Assembly (NCBI GenBank): GCA_002633005.1
Contig: NMRA01000745.1
Location: 99,815-163,814, forward strand
Source: Phoronis australis
Taxonomy: Eukaryota; Phoronida; Phoronidae
DNA length: 64,000 nucleotides
Direction of reading: 5' to 3'
Shown: one piece after another, positions 22,000-34,210 of the stretch
Layout of the letters: each line of letters starts with the position of its first letter
How positions within the stretch are numbered: the stretch's first letter is position 1
Notes under the pieces: model-generated
Seen by the model: the letters and a program-made list of their open reading frames with translations, nothing else
Told to the model about the DNA's origin: nothing
The model's database searches: none
Position numbers and translations under genes: made by a program

Positions 22000-23369
22000 A
22001 ATTCCTAAGTACAGTTATGACCGAATATAGTTAACGTTAGGGGTTTCTAAGGAGGACCTACTGCAGGGTAACTAGGTTATGCTGCACAATAGTTTGATCA
22101 AACTATTCCAGTAAGCGAAAGTCTTGTAAGTTAGACGAGGTTTACAGTACGTCGTCCTGTTGTTTTGATGTCTATTGCTCTAAACTCAATGAAAGAGCAC
22201 TGCTGATAACAATGTTAAGTCGATTTAAAACGGTTGTTGTTTTCTAATATTTTTGGCATGAAATCAATAAATTGACAATGGAGTTATGAAGAAATGATGA
22301 GTGAAAATATAACGCAGCGCTTGCTTTTGTAGTTTTGTCAGGATCTCTGATTTTTCGACGCTTTTCTGTTGAAAGATGCTATCGAGAACGCAACGATAAG
22401 CGACCGGAAACGCAAATTTGTGTTTGTTTTTGCGACCGTGAACGCATCGTGGTGTGTCGAACAGTAATGAACTTTTAAACGTGAAAAAGGTTACACAATA
22501 AGTGTGGTGCAATGAATTAATTTGCACTCTATCTACATCATGCATAACTTTAGTTTCACACACGGTTTTATTTTCATTTCAAGAAACTAGTTTACTGTTA
22601 GTGTGATGCGAGCTTCAACGAACATGTTACCCACGACGTGAAGGTACACCCTACCAAGGTTTTAAAATACAGAGATCTACTTTTAGACGAAACCACTGAA
22701 AACAAGAGGTTCTAAACTGAAGAGTCACCCAGGACGTATTCCATGTGGCGTGTCAGGCACGGGTAAACAAATTGTTGCAGCAGACAAAGCGAGTGTAGAA
22801 TCTTCTTGTAAAATTGTGACAGCAAAAGGAAGAAAAATAGCCAATGAAGTCAAATGATGATGTTGAGCTTGCCCGTGGTAAGATAGAGGAGTGCGGCAAC
22901 ACTAAAAATTGGGAAGAAGTTGTGTAAACTGGTGTGCTGATAAAATCGGTGGGATTTTCCTTATGATGTTTTACTGATAACATCGATACAGGGATGAACA
23001 GATTGAATTGTGGCACCCGTATGGCTTGAATGTACAGTGTGTTTGACTCTTCTGTTTTGTAGTCTGGGTCCTAACTTCACTTGCATCACCAGTTTATGAT
23101 CTCCAGTTTATTGTGACAGTGAAAAAGGTCAAGACATGTATAATACACGTACTAAATTGTGATTTTCTCAAAATGTAGCCAACATGTTGTTACTAACGTC
23201 ACTTCAACTACACACTGTAGTGATTTTCACAGGAAATCAACAACAATGTTATAGCACTTCTATTATAATATTAATCTTTTATCAAACAAATCTCAAAATT
23301 AGACATACAAAAACAATATTGCTTCAGGGAAATCAACAATACAATTCCATTGAACATTTCCCACGAATT
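22000..23369. other. Upstream of gene B; no gene seen
   Basis: Should contain the gene B promoter, but no TATA or initiator arrangement can be assigned with confidence. The open frames lack recognisable protein character. Confidence 0.35.
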
Positions 23370-24295
23370 AATTAAACTAAATCTCCAGTCGCGGAAAGAC
23401 TTTAACCGTGAGCTAAAAAATAACGTGCACGTAATTATTTATTTGAATTAGCCACGAAACTGAAAATCTACTTACATGTATTTGACGGGGACTGCGAAGT
23501 CGGGTTCCCCTTCTACAGACAGTCAGGGAAAAGCTTGTACAGTAACAATGCTTTGAATAATGCATTTGTATTTCTAAATAAATATTCCCCTAAAATGTAA
23601 CCATAGCGTATAAAATCGAGTAATTGTTTCACAACTGCTTTCTGTCAGCAAACACTGACTTAGCATGCGCTCACACGGCCTCGATGCCCGGTCAGTTACC
23701 TTGTTGCCGGCATCTAAAGCCGGTAACGCAGTGGTTTATTCATTGCTGGCTTCTCAACACTTTCACTTAGGAATACTGCAAAGACATTGCAGATTGTATC
23801 TAATAAGACAAACTTTGTTTCAGTTTCATATAAGCATTGGCTAGCATGAGAATAATTCATTTTGAAACAGAACGCAGAATAATAAACGTCTACATGGCAA
23901 CTCGCCCGGTGCCAGTCCCGACGTAGTCAAGAGCTAATCCGACGAAGACTTTACGGTTAGGATCTTTAGGTTCCACAGGCTATCAGTTCTAACCGGAATA
24001 CACTGATCAGTAAATCATCGAGAGGCGCCGTGAACATGCAGAGGAAACAGAACGAGTGGATAATTCTTTGGTAAGTTGGAATTCGTCAAAGAAATCACTG
24101 TCAACGCAATTTCGGCCACAGACACGGAGATGTTTCACGGCCTCATACATGTACTTGCTCTTAACAGCGTATTTTTCATTCTTCATACCACGAGCAACTT
24201 CCTCTCGAGGAAGTCGAAAAACGATATACCCGTTTTTTTCGCAGCTTCATATATGTATTTCGGACAAACGGGAACGATGCACCGCAATATAGCGG

Positions 24296-25207
24296 TTTGA
24301 TAAAATTGCTGTACCAACTGTGTGCTACGGCGAGGAAATCTGGGGACTCAAAGAATACGAATGGCTTGAAAATGTTTATGTTAAATTCTGTAAAATTGCT
24401 CTTGGAGTTGGAAACTCTTGCTCAAACGCAGCTGTATTGGATGAATGTGGAATTTATGCAAAGTATTATGTCACGTGTGTAAAATATTGGCTAAAGTTAT
24501 TGAAAATGCCACCTACTAGATACGCTAAAGCGGCTTATGACATGTTAGTTGATTTAGATAGGCATGGAAGAAATAGTTGGGTATCTTCTGTTAGACAATT
24601 GCTATCAAAATACGGTTTTTATGAAATTTGGTTGAATCAAGGTGTCTCGTGACAAGTCTCGTTTTTAAGTTTCTTCGCGCAAAGAGTTAATGACTGTTAT
24701 GAACAAGGTTGGCGATCAGAAATTGAGCTCAATGCAAAACTTAAATTCTACTGTAACTTTAAGACTCTGTACTGTTTTGAACCATATCTTAAGTTACCGC
24801 TACACAATAGCCTTATTCCAGCGTTTACTCGTTTACTTTGCTCCAACCACAGACTACAAGGGGAAGTGGGTAGACACGAGACAGTGGATTATTACAATAG
24901 ATTATGTATGGCTTGCAATGATGGTCTTGTAGAGGATGAGTACCATTTCGTGTTGGTTTGCAAGGGATATTGTGAACTTAGGTCACGTTTTATGAAGGAA
25001 GTTCAATGGAGGCATCCAACTCAAGAATCCTGTATACTCCTGCTCGCTAATCCAGATATATCTGATATTAAATATGTGTATTTTTCCCTTAAAAGACGAG
25101 AACAACTCTTAAATGGGTTGACTGCTTGTGCAAATGTGCCTGTTTAATTGTTTTGTTTATTGTACTTTGGTCCAGAGGCCTTCAATACAAATAAACGTAT
25201 TATTATG
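24296..25207 (+). mobile_element. 5'-truncated LINE with 9-bp target duplication
   Basis: Flanked by ATATAGCGG at 24,287-24,295 and 25,208-25,216. The unoccupied site is visible in the related THAP element near 41,442-41,456 (reverse complement: GCACCGCAATATGGCGGC). The coding part matches the C-terminal end of ORF2 of the LINE at 49.3-53.8 kb, and the 3' end shares GGCC-AGGCCTT-AAT. Confidence 0.85.
24298..25147 (+). pseudogene. LINE ORF2 C-terminal fragment, broken
   Basis: Encodes the end of a reverse transcriptase ORF: PTVCYGEEIWGLKEYEWLEN, CKIALGVGNSCSNAAVLDEC, YWLKLLKMPPTR, GRNSWVSSVRQLL. After a stop near 24,650 and frame changes it continues with a Cys/His region (CMACNDGLVEDEYHFVLVC), the zinc-finger-like tail found at the end of many LINE ORF2 proteins. 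It ends at a TAA near 25,145. Confidence 0.8.
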
Positions 25208-25386
25208 ATATAGCGGCATTCACTCTGCAGACGAACCACTGACGTCGCTGCGTCGTTTCTCACCTTCCTCACATGTTATCACCACACCTCTCGGCAAAGT
25301 GAGGTCGATTGTATTAGAGGCGATGTGGATATAGACCGATTAAGACGGTAAATATATTAATTAAATCGGGTGGCATTCTCCTTCAA

Positions 25387-25605
25387 AAACATTTAAGCTA
25401 ACCAATTCATTTAACTGTTGTAATATACCACGGCATTTAAAGCATAGAAACGGCGCACAACTGGTGACTGATTCAACACGAGAAAGACACACATGTGCGG
25501 TCTGAAAATAGTGAAATTCAGATACCTATTACCAAGCCTGCCTGAAGGGCTGACAATTTTTCTTGTACTAATTTCAAGGGTATGGAGCAGGCCCGTAGCC
25601 AGCAT
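25387..25605. repeat. Repeat with inverted homologue at 43.30-43.50 kb
   Basis: Reverse complement shares GCCCTTCAGGCAGGCTTGG, TCTGAATTTCACTATTTTC, GTTGTGCGCCGTTTCTA and GCCGTGGTATA with 43,318-43,445. It directly adjoins the end of the THAP element. The homologue lies inside the 42,820-47,641 element, so this may be a fragment of that family. Confidence 0.6.
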
Positions 25606-25817
25606 TGCGTGGGGGGTGGTTCAAATTCAAGAACGGTGGACCTTTGATATTTTCCAAACGTCGACACTAGAGTTTTTTAAAGGCAATGGGCGCAGCTTAA
25701 TTAAGGGGAAGGGAAATCGGTATACACCAAAATGACTCTCAGATCTATGTTCCGGAGATGAGACGGAATTCGTAATACCAGAAATGCGGGTGTCGTGACG
25801 GTTGCATGCGCTCACCC

Positions 25818-26032
25818 AGCCTGAATAATGGGGAGCTTGAATTTTTGAGAGCTATGATGACTTGTGCATTCACCGAATTTTAGCAGTTCCTGCCTTTTTA
25901 GCAGACCTTTGTCTCGCTTTCAACTACTTTTCGGAGTTTTTGTTTCTCCGAGGCGGACTATCTTGCTAACTTCTCCAAAAAGGAGCGGGGCTTGTTCGAA
26001 GCCGCCGAGCTCACCTGGGTGCTCGCATGCAG
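25818..26032 (+). mobile_element. MITE with GGGGCTCGA ends (diverged copy)
   Basis: Shares TTTTAGCAGTTCCTGCCTTT, TTTTTGTTTCTCCGAGGCGG and CTGGGTGCTCGCATG with the copies at 12.1, 13.6 and 27.4 kb. Non-coding. Confidence 0.5.
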
Positions 26033-26364
26033 TTGCTCCCAAGAAGAACGGGACTCAAATCCGAGACAATGTTGTTTTTGCGTTGCTTCCTGCAAAACTT
26101 TCAAATCAGGTGTAGTTGAATGAGATGTTACACCTCATTACATACTCGGAAGGAAACATAAAATCACAGAATGATTTGAAATTTTTTATCTAGTTATGGT
26201 TTTGCGTGTTGCTTAAGTTGCCAACATCGCTGGAATTGGGTACAACCCACTGAAACGGAGGTTCACGGCTCCTAAGGCTCACTACTAGTCCAAAGGTTCA
26301 CTACTTTGAAGGTTCGCTACTCCAAAGGTTACCCACTATAAAAATCTATAAAGTTTCGTACTTA

Positions 26365-26534
26365 GTAACGGACTTAGGGGTGAGGGGCAAAAAGATCATG
26401 CCCCCCCTAAAATTCTTCCACATTCCATTTCGCAGTTCGAGGGTGCGAATATCTGACGGGCAAAATCCTGACTAATACTCTTCCCTGACACCCCTAACTT
26501 AAAATCCTGGATCTTCTCATGGCTTAGGTGTATG
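26365..26534 (+). mobile_element. Short hAT-like MITE (type 1, second copy)
   Basis: Shares CATGCCCCCCCTAAAATTC, TTCCATTT, GGCAAAATCCTGACTAATAC and CTGGATCTTCTCATGG with 9,498-9,660. The ends are more decayed. Confidence 0.5.
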
Positions 26535-27391
26535 TTTTTTCTTTTAAATGCAAAAATAAATGACGCATCTGTTAATAGAAGCACTGAGTGATGTACCGAA
26601 AACAACGCCCTGGTACTAAAACACTTTGTTTGGATTTCATACTAATGCGAATGTCTTACGAGTACGGAAATGAGTACATACTTGCATTTTAAAAGATTAT
26701 GAAGTAGGAATACTGATGAATTTTCAAGCACGATACATTCATCAAATTCATGTCAAGATCGTATCATTTCACGAGCGCGGCTGACTGAAAAGTTTTGGGT
26801 TGCTGCGCCTCAACCTTACCCACTAGAACCACGCACATGCACAGCTGGGCCGAAAGCATATAGTACTTAGGAGGCTACCGGATTCCCTGCCGGTGTTCAC
26901 GAAGTCAGAGAGTTTCCATTAATAATTCTTACATTTAAATCCGCCGTGGGTCGACCAGATGCTGTCCCTGCTTGAGGATGAGTCGCTAGTTAGATTCAAG
27001 TTTGGCAGTGATTGGAACAGGGGTCATTTGCAAACAATGTAATCAACGTTTTTAGAATTATTCAGTTCTTCCACACCCTTTAAATGGTTGCTTAATGGAC
27101 ACAAATACAATACTTTATTCAAGTCAGTTCCGACTCCTTAGCAGACAATCAGAGTAATGAACTTCGGAGCGCTGGTGTCAGAATATGTGGACATTCGAAG
27201 TATTGAACTTTCGAAAGTTGCAAATCTTCGGACTCGGAGTATATAGTGAATCTGCGGACCGGGAGTAGTGGACCTTAATTGTAGTAAACCCTCGGAATAG
27301 TGACACGTAACCTTCGAAACCTTCTCCATCAAGTTTGTTACATCCGTTAAGTGTCTGTAACACTGCTTGTGATAGAAGTATGGGTGCACCA
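26535..27391. other. No gene seen
   Basis: No coding or repeat landmark recognised. CGGAG-rich short phrases (CTTCGGA, CTTCGGACTCGGAG) recur near 27,165-27,300 without a clear unit. Confidence 0.35.
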
Positions 27392-27638
27392 AGCCTAAAA
27401 ATGGGGGGCTCGAGTTTTTAAGAATGTGGACATTTATTAAGATTCACGGGGTACGTCAGAGCTACGAATTGTGTATTCGCCGAATTTTGGTAGTTCCTGC
27501 CTTTTTAGTGATTGTTTGTCTGGTTTTCTACTTCTTCGGAGTTTTTGTTTCTCTGAAGCGGACCTTTTCCTCCACTTCCCAAATGGGGGAGGCTCGTTCA
27601 AGCCCCCAAGCTCCCCACCCTTGGATGCGCGCCTGACA
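27392..27638 (+). mobile_element. MITE with GGGGCTCGA ends
   Basis: Starts CCTAAAAATGGGGGGCTCGA and ends TTCAAGCCCCC then GGATGCGCGCCTGAC. The internal GCCGAATTTTGGTAGTTCC and TTGTTTCTCTGAAGCGGACC match the other copies. Confidence 0.6.
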
Positions 27639-28429
27639 TGAGCTCTGTTTTTTCACAAAAACTTAAACACTTATCAGCAACGATACTGCTCTTGAACTCC
27701 ATGTTGTTTGCAGTAGCCTTAGACCAGCTACTATTTGAAAATTCCAGCTCAGAAATTTGAAAAGCTGACACATGGTTGCAACAAGGGGCAGACACCTTGC
27801 TAGTCTATTTTGAAGTCGCACACTCGTTCAACAATTCATGGTTTCAGCAGAGTCCTAGCTGTCCCAAAGCTGTTCTTTGCGAAACACAAAGTGATTCAGG
27901 AATGTGCCAAGAATTGATTCAGTACAATGACACTCGTGGCCATTTGATTTGGCTTTCGTCAATTCCTAACTGCTGGCTGTGGGTTTTTGAGCCTTGCGTG
28001 GCCCTTGGTAATTGCCTATTACTTGCACACCCATCCAAGAATTAATGCTATCTAATGTAGTCAGTAGCAGTATACAAGTTAGCTAAGCCAGTAGGATAAA
28101 ATCAGCTGACTGTCCTCTGGTGAATGTTATTTATGCCATAGATACGAATTTTGAAGGGGAAAAGTATAGACACAATATTTTCCTGGCAATTGATTAGCTG
28201 TTTATATCATTTTGCATTGACACCTGGTGGCTAACATATTAGTTGGGGTTATTTTTTTCCACCTTTTATATTAAAATTTCTATTAAACGTGCAAGTGTAT
28301 TCTTGGGAACTTTTTTGAAATTGACTTTCGAACATCTGTAGATGGGTTTAATGCAAAGTTCCTGTTTCCCCCAGAAAGTGGCCACGCAGGTGAAAGATAG
28401 CAGAAATGTGAGTATGGCCTAATACAGCG
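27639..28429. other. No gene supported
   Basis: One open frame at 27,776-28,045 (+) lacks splice context or a recognisable domain, though it has several Cys residues. Otherwise featureless. Confidence 0.3.
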
Positions 28430-28636
28430 ATAGAGCGTGAGGCGTGAGGAAAAACACGTTGCCGTTTTTTCTTTTGTTGTTTTTTAGTCTATTCCACTAA
28501 TAGATCATCCGAACAGAAGGTTTACAGCCCTCGGCCCCTGCACGTTTGAGGCCGCCTGTGTGCAAATGCAATCACGCTTTGCCCAATTCCCCGTGGATGT
28601 TGGGCCCCCCCTCATGGTATCTTAGATCCGCCACTG
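28430..28636 (+). mobile_element. Short hAT-like MITE (type 2, second copy)
   Basis: The right end CTTAGATCCGCCACTG is a clean inverted form of CAGTGGCGGATCTAAG. The body shares AGAGCGTGAGG and GCAATCACGCTTTGCCCAAT with 9,910-10,120. The left end is not clear. Confidence 0.5.
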
Positions 28637-30990
28637 ATGACATACAATTGATGCAAAATGATGGCTGTCATTTGCTTTCAACCCCTGTCGCCTGCTGTCT
28701 GAGAAACCGGGTGCGATTTCAGGTGCCTGTCAAACAAATCAAAATTGCAGAAAAAGTAGTTGGCAAGGGGCACCCTATGACCACATTTTTAAAATCCAGA
28801 GAGTACGAGCACTTTGAATCTGTAGTCAGATTTTTTTCTAGCGCTTAAAGAGAAGTGGTAATTTTGGGGAGAAAACAGTCAAATTTGTTGTTTTGGTAAT
28901 ATTTTTTGTGTGGCGGGATTTTTTTCAAATGTGAATTAACTGATCAAAAGTCTGTAGCGTAATTAACTTTCAGTTAGATCATGAGTAGTGCGTGTGAGTT
29001 GGGAATGCTACAAAAGCCTTTGTTTTTTGTTTTTTTGTTTTTTCGATTAGGACACGAGTAAGGAACTCATCTCTACTTCGGTGTCCGTCTGCAGCCAAAA
29101 TCCTATAATAACTGTAATGCGCCCCCAATGAGCTATATACCGTTGGAGGTCCGAAAGTCGTGAGTCCCCTGAAGTCGTGAACGATCCTATTTCCTTTTCT
29201 GCGCTGTCCCGCGACATCTAGCGTGGAAATTTCTAGCGTTCGTCTGCATACAGACGTCAAACGAATACCCGGACGTGTTGATAATCACAATATCATAATT
29301 AACAGTGAGTGGGTGGCTTCTTTTTTCAAATGTTTCTTAAAAACAGCATATTTCACTAATCCAATTTTTAAGCATTTTCAGAATATATTTTTGAAACTAT
29401 GCATCGTTTTAGATTTGCTCAAACACACGTTCCAGGGGCAGCTTGAACAATGTATCAAAATGTCCCAAAGTCAATCAAGTTTTGTGAAACCAAAGCAATA
29501 AAATACAGAGAAATAACTGATGCTGGGTTCTTAGAGTTTTACGTAAACACCCTCATTGAAAACATCTGTGCCCATTGGAAGTTGGCGCAAAACACATAAC
29601 ATTTTTTCAATTGAAACTTAATTAATAAACAATGCAATACGTTTTTATGTCTTTTAGAGTAATTGTAAGCACTGCAGTTGATTTGTGTAGACTTACTTCG
29701 TGCATTTCCGTCTAAACGAAACGGTCACGACTTTAGGGTCTCATTCAAAATGGCCAGCGATATGAGCGACCATTTCAAAACTGCTTACGAAGACAAAAAG
29801 GATTAAGACCGGAAAAAACACGTATATTTGTGAAGGCCATGACATCACATGAGCAGTTGTTAACGGACATTGCTTTTTTGGCTTATATTCACTACATAAG
29901 GTCACCGGCGTCTACACAGAGACGACAAGACTATACTCGCAAGGCAGAGAGCGCGTGACACGCGGTCCGCCATATTGATGGTTAACGTTATAAATCAAAA
30001 GCACGGTGGCTTTGTGGAAGCCGGGGAATAAATTTTGATATTTTAAATATTAACCAGGTTTTAAAATATTGGTTACATAAAGCAGTGTAAGCATAGAACC
30101 CACGCATTGCTTAAACGGTCAAAAGGTATTGCAAAGACCAAATTCGTAATGCTTTGGCTGCAATTCTCAGGGAGTGCTGCTAGGGCCTGGGACTGAGGTT
30201 TTGTCGGCTCAGTTGAAAAGACAATCACTGAAATGTATAAAGTTTAGAATATGGAATTATAAAGCAACGTGATTAATTTTATTTGTCTTTACTATTGTAT
30301 AGTACCTATTTTTCAGTTGTTTATAAACGGACAAGACGATTAGCTGTCAAGGGGCCGCTCCACCGGCGCGCCATTACATCACTGCATTCTCAAAGTTTTT
30401 AGTATGGTTCTAAGAATTCCTTAACCCGACGCCACTTGATTTATTCTAACACAAAGATTTGAGGCGTGCGTTCGTGTAAAACACTTAAACACTAAGTAGG
30501 AAAAAAATAATAGAAACCCATGGAAATCTATGAGCATACAAACAGCAGTATTCGTGCATGTAAAGTCGTATCATTGTACTTAGCAGTTGACCAATGGAAC
30601 TGTACATGTTTGTGTACGTGTGCATATTCGCTGCTCTGTAATCGTCCCTTGTAAAGTGGTCTTAACACACAACATCATGCGGTCGCAATTCCCAAAGTCG
30701 ACGGTAGTTGCTCGAATCCAATGGCTTGACGGCGATGATCCACTTTTTCCGAAGTTCTTTGTCTTTCGGAAACTCATGTCCTCCTATCTCATTGTCGTAT
30801 ACCAGCACACGACAACGTCCTGGCGTACTCGGTTGCACTGATTTATAACAAAATTTGACTCTGATTTCTCGATTCCCTCCGACTTCTTTTAATGCAATAT
30901 GATGCTCTCGCAAAATCTCGAACCAACTCCACCAATATTGCCGCGAGAGCTACTCAAACGCCCCAATTGAGAGCACAGGCCAGTTTGAAT
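28637..30990. other. No gene supported
   Basis: Intergenic between gene B and the LINE fragment. A T-rich run at 29,020-29,045 is the only simple repeat noticed. The open frames on both strands are short and overlap each other. Confidence 0.35.
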
Positions 30991-30994
30991 AAAA

Positions 30995-31712
30995 GTTGGG
31001 AGTAAAGTTTTGCAAAAACCAAAATTTGAGTCAAAATGGGAGATGGTGTTAAATTTGCAATTATCTGATGAATGGTGGAAAAAAACCTACTGTTGCTCTG
31101 TAGACTTCACATTTGATATGAAATTAAAATGGTTTCAAATTAGATTGACCCATAGAATTTTAAGTACAAACACTTTTCTCCATAAAATTGGAGTTACTAA
31201 CTCGCAATTGTGCACCTTTTGTAAAAAGGAACCAGAGAACTTAATTCAGCTCTACTGATCATGTCATGTTGTGTGTTCCTTTTGGTCGGCATTATTTCGA
31301 TGGATCAACCAAAAAGTAAATATAACCTTAAATCCTGCCATCATCGATATTCTTTTTGGTAAGCATTCTGAATCAAAAGTAATAAATCTAGTATTGATAT
31401 TGGGTAAATATCATATATATCGTCTTAGGTTAGAAAAACGCTTGCCCTGTATTGAACATCTCAAGGCAGAGATATATGAATACTTCAAAATTGAAAAATA
31501 CATTTTTGCCAAAAATTGTGAACTTTTGGAGTTTCATAAGAGATGGTCTCCTATGGTTCTTTTGTTTCGTTGACTGGGGTTACAACTAAGATTTAGCCCC
31601 CCGGAGTTAATGAGGGTATGAGTGTGTATATTCCCTTTAAATTTACTATATGTCTCACGCTACTTATGGATGAATAAATGTTCAGTGGCAAAAAAAAAAC
31701 AAAAAAAAAACG
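30995..31712 (+). mobile_element. 5'-truncated LINE of a second type, with A-rich tail
   Basis: The sequence encodes the C-terminal end of a non-LTR ORF2 and ends with two A runs at ~31,690-31,712, the expected 3' structure of a retroposed LINE. The protein differs from the 49-53 kb LINE family. The exact 5' break and a target duplication could not be fixed. Confidence 0.7.
31010..31573 (+). pseudogene. LINE ORF2 C-terminal fragment (L1/Tx1-like)
   Basis: Reads WEMVLNLQLSDEWWKKTY, KLKWFQIRLTHRILSTNTF, then CTFCKKEPENLIQLY and, after one stop at 31,256, CSFWSALFRWI and LGKYHIYRLRLEKRLP. The order W-K-F-Q-R-HRIL-TN-F, then CxxC, then H/C and W, is the zinc-binding tail of L1/Tx1-like reverse transcriptase ORFs. 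One in-frame stop splits it; the rest is fairly intact. Confidence 0.7.
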
Positions 31713-33090
31713 ATAGAGTTATAGAAACTGATATGTTAACATTAAGTAAATTAACGAAAGAATAAGAATTCGCCAATGAAACCAAAAAACACCCTGTACC
31801 GGTTGGCAAGATTCGCACATACACATCGGTTAACCGCGTGTGCCTGTGAACACCACTGCTTGGGCGGCCGAAGCCTGAGGTCGAAGTATGCATTTGCACA
31901 GACCCAATTTCCCGAAAGGTGATTGGAATTGTCTACTTCAGGTTATACCAGGGAATAATGATTACATCAATATCCAGATGTTTTTTCAAAAAAATAAAAC
32001 TCATGTAAGGGGTGCTGAGGTATCTCCAGGAAAAATTCTGTGATACACTACTTGTATTTAACTAACTAGTATTACTTGTCCTATTACCTAATTCATCTAA
32101 GGGTCGTGAAATGGTTTGAAACGACATGGGCCCAGTCTCCAATCTTTTTACTCGACATGGAACTCGAAACTAGGTTTGGCATTTTCTACTCTACTTTTGG
32201 GCGAACTCAAGATAAGTGTTTATTATTCAATGCTCGAGTACACAATAACTTACGTAGATAATTTATTGCCCTTAGTTCACAGTTTGTAAAACCAATATTA
32301 AAGCAATAAGATCGAGTTTGAACTCGAAATTTCGAGTTTTTACTCGAGTTTGTAGCACGAATATAAGGGTCTTCAAGGGCAAACTTGAATTAGAAACCCC
32401 TATGCATAAACTATAATGTATTCGAGCACAGTCTGATAACCAATTATCTTAACTTTGCACAAAAGGAGCAGAGAAATTGCCAAAAATAGTTTCGAGTTCA
32501 TTTCGAGTACAAAGAATCGAGACCGGGCCATGGTCTCGGTTAAAACAGTTGTCTCATAGACTCTGTTGTAAAGTAACACGCCTCGGAACTAGATTTTTAA
32601 AAAAGCGTTCGCATTATTAAGTTTTACCAATATTAATTTTTACACCAATCAACGTATCCCTTTCATCAGACCATGATGTGCGGAATCGGAGATTTTTTCT
32701 GTCATTTACAAGCACACTTCCATCTGGCCAGCAGAACGAGGACAACAAAAATGTTCACATATAAACAACATATTGACATACTGTAACCATTTCAAACAAT
32801 AAAGTTTTGATTTATTTCAAAACATTTTTTTCAAAGTATCACCATCACGCAGTAAAATCACACCGTAAAGTAAAAGAGAAATGTTTAGCTGGTACAATGT
32901 TACTGTACCATACTGGTATGTGCACTCCATTTCAGCAAATGTCAGATTTCATTCAACTCTGATTTAATCCCTCAATTTAATTAGATTCGACATTTACTGG
33001 CACAACTCTGTTACTACTACGATTTCATTGACACCACCCCGCCATAAAATAACTATGACAAAACCCAATGGTATTAAACTCCAGCTTCCC
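31713..33090. other. No gene seen; TCGAGT-rich stretch at 32.3-32.53 kb
   Basis: Between 32,307 and 32,520 the words ACTCGA and TCGAGT recur about eight times, partly as short palindromes (AACTCGAAATTTCGAGTT). No coding potential. The cause is not known. Confidence 0.45.
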
Positions 33091-33097
33091 TGTCCTA

Positions 33098-33290
33098 CAC
33101 ATGCGCGCACCCAGGGGGGGCCCGAAGTAGTCCCTCACCCCCCATTTGGCGAAGTGGCCAAAATGGTCCTCCTCATAGAGACCAAAGGTCCGAGAAAACG
33201 AGACAAAACTCCACTGAAAGGACAATCCACAGCTCTGAACTTGGTACCCCGATTTTAGTCCTGCCGTTTTTGTTAGTAAAAGGTCCACAT
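33098..33290 (-). mobile_element. MITE with GGGGCTCGA ends (inverted, diverged)
   Basis: The reverse complement shares GAGTTTTGTCTCGTTTTCTC, CCACTTCGCCAAATGGGGGG and CTGGGTGCGCGCATG with the 12.1-kb copy. It lies on the 3' side of gene A exons, as the other copies do at gene B. Confidence 0.5.
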
Positions 33291-33432
33291 CGCCAGATAT
33301 TAGAGCTCCCCCCAAATTAAACGCTGAGTGCGCGCATGCTACATACCCAGGCATTAATACACTGTAAGTATCAGAAGACCGTGAACAGGACAGACCATAA
33401 ATATGATGGTTTTCCTCAAGTAAAGCACTTAC

Positions 33433-33606
33433 AGATTTTAATAAATTGCCATAATACATACAAGTTGGCCCATCTCTTGAAAGAGAAAACCCATCTACCG
33501 TCCCAACATAACATTGTGGGGTGTAGCATTCTTGGGATATCCCTTCCTTCGATCCTGTCGTAGTCCTCATAACCTGGCTCAATAAATCTTCGAATTGGTG
33601 TCCACA
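33433..33606 (-). CDS. Candidate exon 5 of gene A
   Basis: On the minus strand a strong acceptor (GTAGATTTTTGCAG) and donor (ATCT/GTAAGTGC) bracket 174 nt. Entering in the phase left by exon 4 (one base, G) the frame is open throughout and leaves in phase 1. It reads WTPIRRFIEPGYEDYDR, IPRMLHPTMLCWDGRW and NLYVLWQFIK. A second frame is also open for longer, and no equivalent was found in gene B, so the assignment is weak. Confidence 0.35.
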
Positions 33607-33829
33607 CTGCAAAAATCTACAACTATTAATTTTGTAGTCACTTTTTGTGTTTCTTCGCAGTGGTCTGTATTAGAATTTGATCTGAACAACTCAACATTAG
33701 GGTTCATGTGTCTTGAATTTTCTCTTCCAAAGCGTGTTTTCATTCAAAAAAAAATTTGTATTAAAGTTGACTTTTTAAGTTACCACAGTTAACGATGCCA
33801 TATTTGGGCGTTTCAAATAGACCTAGTTT

Positions 33830-34210
33830 TGATGAATATGGCCATCACATCCGCAGTGCCCAGCTCTGGTCCATCTACAAAATATAAAGGGCCATCCATA
33901 ATTCAGGGCATTGGAACCCAATCTGCATTCTCTACTAAATAATGGGAATTGTTATTGAGTTTTAATTACAATGGCTGGTCAACTCATATTTGCGTTCATT
34001 GCTATTATTTACGGAATATAACATAATCTGCAAGCGCTAAACAAGAGTGAGCAGCCCCTTGCCTTGACCAAAATGGTCACTACGGGGCTCTGCGTTGGTC
34101 AGAGGATATCGGCGCGTCATTGTCACACGTCTCGGCCCGTTTTCAAGATATCACCAGGAAACGCTCTTTCTCAATGAAAATGAAAAGATGTAGAACTGCG
34201 TCTACGCGCG
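33830..34210. repeat. Repeat block shared with 10.64-11.6 kb
   Basis: GCCATCACATCCGCAGTGCC, AGCTCTGGTCCATCTACAAA, TTGACCAAAATGGTC and TATCACCAGGAAACGCT match the block at 10,660-11,620. It lies just 3' of exon 4 of gene A, as the other copy lies 3' of exon 4 of gene B, and so is part of the ancestral gene duplication. Confidence 0.65.

Larger units (their letters stand above)
23370..25382 (-). mobile_element. Kolobok-like THAP element, copy i (carries LINE insertion)
   Basis: In reverse orientation this matches 41,276-42,290, including the terminus GGTGGCATTCTCCT at 25,369-25,382 followed by TCAA (a mutated TTAA). Other shared landmarks are CCGGTCAGTTACCTTGTTGC, TCGCCCGGTGCCAGTCCCG and ACGATGCACCGCAATAT. 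The left limit near 23,370 is where similarity fades, so this end is truncated. A LINE fragment sits at 24,296-25,207. Confidence 0.65.

Noticed and set aside
33025-33612. 195-codon minus-strand frame as a single gene
   Set aside because: Its distal half is a MITE also found at 12, 25 and 27 kb, so the full frame cannot be one conserved protein.
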